A DNA stretch of 15,430 bases from contig JACZVU010000049.1 of the NCBI GenBank assembly GCA_022572485.1, positions 1 to 15,430 on the forward strand. Reading direction: 5' to 3'. Shown piece by piece: positions 14,117-15,430 of the stretch. Numbering within the stretch: the first letter of the stretch is position 1; each line of letters starts with the position of its first letter. A program made the position numbers and the translations under genes. Under the pieces are notes generated by a model. That model was not told the DNA's origin and did no database searches. It was given only the letters and a program-made list of their open reading frames with translations. The DNA is from Myxococcales bacterium. GTDB taxonomy: Bacteria > Myxococcota_A > UBA9160 > SMWR01.

Positions 14117-15430
14117 TCACCCTCCCAGGTCGCGACGCAGCGCCTCGGCGAGGTCGTGCGCGTACTCACCAATCTGCTTTTCGTCGTCGCCTTCTATCAT
14201 GATGCGCGCCTTCGGCTCGGTTCCGCTGTAGCGAACCAGCACACGCCCGTGGCCGTCCAGCGCGTTTTCGATTTTTTTGACCAATTTCGAAAACCCCGGA
14301 AGACTCTCGAGAGGCTTCTTTTCCGTGACCCGAACGTTCACGAGTATTTGCGGATAGCGAACGAAATCGGTCACCAATTCGGAGAGCGCACGCTCTTTGC
14401 GCAGCATGATCGCGAGCACCTGAAGCGCTGTGATCAGCCCGTCCCCGCTGGTGTTATGGTCCAAGAAGACGATGTGGCCCGACTGCTCGCCCCCTAGATT
14501 GAATCCACCCTCGCGCATGGCATCCACGACATAGCGATCGCCCACCTGGGTTCGGAGCAGCCCGACGCCTAATTCTTCGAGAGCCTTTTCAAGGCCGAGA
14601 TTGCTCATCACGGTTGCGACGACCTGGCCACCGCGCAGTACGCCGCGTTCCACCATGTCCCGGGCGCAGAGTGCGATCAGTTGATCGCCGTCGAGAATTA
14701 CGCCCTTCTCGTCGACCATCACCACGCGATCGGCGTCCCCATCGAGCGCGATACCCACCTCTGCGCGAACCTCATCGACCTTTTCAGCCACCTTCTCGGG
14801 ATAGAGCGAACCGCAACCCTCATTGATGTTGCGCCCATTAGGCGACACACCCATCGAAAAGATCTCTGCGCCGAGTTCTTCCAGCACCGTCGGGCCGACC
14901 ACGTAGGAGGCACCGTTCGCGCAGTCGAGGACCACACGCATGCCGTCGAGCGACAGGTCCATGGGAAACGTTTTCTTCAGGAAGACCACGTATCGCCCAG
15001 CGACGTCTTCGATGCGGCGCGCGCGCCCGATCTCTTCGGCCGGCGCGCAGAGTCCCGAAAGCTCTCCCGAGGCAATCAAGGATTCAATTCGGCGCTCGAC
15101 CGCATCGGGCAATTTGTAACCGTCGCTCGAAAAGAACTTGATCCCGTTGTCGCGGTACGGATTGTGGCTGGCCGAAATCATCACTCCGGCCTGGCAGCGC
15201 ATGTCTACGGTCAGAAATGCCATGCCTGGCGTTGGCATCGGGCCCACCTGAATCACGTCCACGCCCATTGAACAGATTCCCGCCGCCAGCGCGTCTTCGA
15301 AGAGATAGCCAGACAACCGAGTGTCCTTCCCGATGATGATACGGCGGTGCTTGGCAGCGTCCGCGGGAAAAATCCGCGCGATGGCCTGGCCTAGCGACAA
15401 CGCCATTTCAGCCGTCATCGGATGCACGTT
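14117..15430 (-). CDS. glmM: Phosphoglucosamine mutase GlmM, 5' end outside the window
   Basis: GlmM interconverts glucosamine-6-phosphate and glucosamine-1-phosphate, feeding UDP-GlcNAc for peptidoglycan and lipopolysaccharide. The frame is open to the right edge. The first visible residues, NVHPMTAEMALSLG, correspond to a point shortly after the usual N-terminal GTDGVRG motif, so only roughly the first 10-20 residues are missing. The phosphoserine loop ISASHNPYRDNGIKFF (serine codon near 15167), the metal loop ALDGDADRVVMVD, the sugar-binding segment GGEQSGHIVFLDH and the phosphate-binding loop RYSGTEPKARIMIEG are all present. About 437 residues are seen against a family norm of about 445-450. 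The stop at 14117 is embedded in GGGAGGGTGA, which may also serve the next gene. An internal GTG at 15427 should not be taken as the start. Confidence 0.97.
   Translation of the reverse strand, partial: NVHPMTAEMALSLGQAIARIFPADAAKHRRIIIGKDTRLSGYLFEDALAAGICSMGVDVIQVGPMPTPGMAFLTVDMRCQAGVMISASHNPYRDNGIKFFSSDGYKLPDAVERRIESLIASGELSGLCAPAEEIGRARRIEDVAGRYVVFLKKTFPMDLSLDGMRVVLDCANGASYVVGPTVLEELGAEIFSMGVSPNGRNINEGCGSLYPEKVAEKVDEVRAEVGIALDGDADRVVMVDEKGVILDGDQLIALCARDMVERGVLRGGQVVATVMSNLGLEKALEELGVGLLRTQVGDRYVVDAMREGGFNLGGEQSGHIVFLDHNTSGDGLITALQVLAIMLRKERALSELVTDFVRYPQILVNVRVTEKKPLESLPGFSKLVKKIENALDGHGRVLVRYSGTEPKARIMIEGDDEKQIGEYAHDLAEALRRDLGG

Overview
The window holds 16 protein-coding genes, all on the minus strand, so transcription runs from high to low coordinates. 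It is GC-rich and almost fully coding. Stop and start codons overlap at most junctions, as GTGA or ATGA. The gene order glmM-pdxJ-acpS-nnr-tsaE-ask matches former Deltaproteobacteria (Geobacter- or Myxococcota-like genomes). I therefore infer a free-living, GC-rich bacterium of that broad group; the sequence alone does not fix the genus. I see no tRNA, rRNA, CRISPR, insertion sequence, prophage or other mobile DNA.

Region A (15430 down to 3890) is a tightly packed 12-gene housekeeping array. In order of transcription it holds glmM (5' end outside the window), a pdxJ homologue, acpS, nnr, tsaE, aspartokinase, a ComEA-like helix-hairpin-helix protein, a YihY/BrkB membrane protein with an extra C-terminal Rrf2-like domain, a NifS/IscS-type cysteine desulfurase, mnmA, rnc and era. 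It covers amino-sugar and cell-wall precursor supply, cofactor and ACP maturation, NAD(P)HX repair, two tRNA modifications (t6A37 through TsaE, s2U34 through cysteine desulfurase plus MnmA), aspartate-family amino acids, and RNA and ribosome maturation.

Region B (3763-3889) is the only sizeable intergenic gap, 127 nt. It carries a candidate promoter with a palindrome at the expected transcription start.

Region C (3762 down to 1, continuing off the left edge) is a catabolic acyl-CoA operon: thiolase, 3-hydroxybutyryl-CoA dehydrogenase, HMG-CoA lyase, and the N-terminal half of an acyl-CoA carboxylase carboxyltransferase that starts at a non-ATG codon. The set fits degradation of leucine or a related branched acyl-CoA to acetoacetate and acetyl-CoA.

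Most of the window is ordinary. The points worth a second look are: (1) an Rrf2-like regulator domain fused to a membrane protein, directly upstream of cysteine desulfurase-mnmA, where Bacillus has the free Rrf2 regulator CymR; (2) a PdxJ homologue in the canonical pdxJ slot that has lost nearly all known catalytic and ligand residues; (3) an AcpS next to it with both classical metal-ligand positions changed; (4) an internal start with a perfect Shine-Dalgarno inside aspartokinase, suited to making a separate regulatory beta subunit; (5) the promoter/palindrome ahead of the acyl-CoA operon. I found no clear new multi-gene defence or mobile system.
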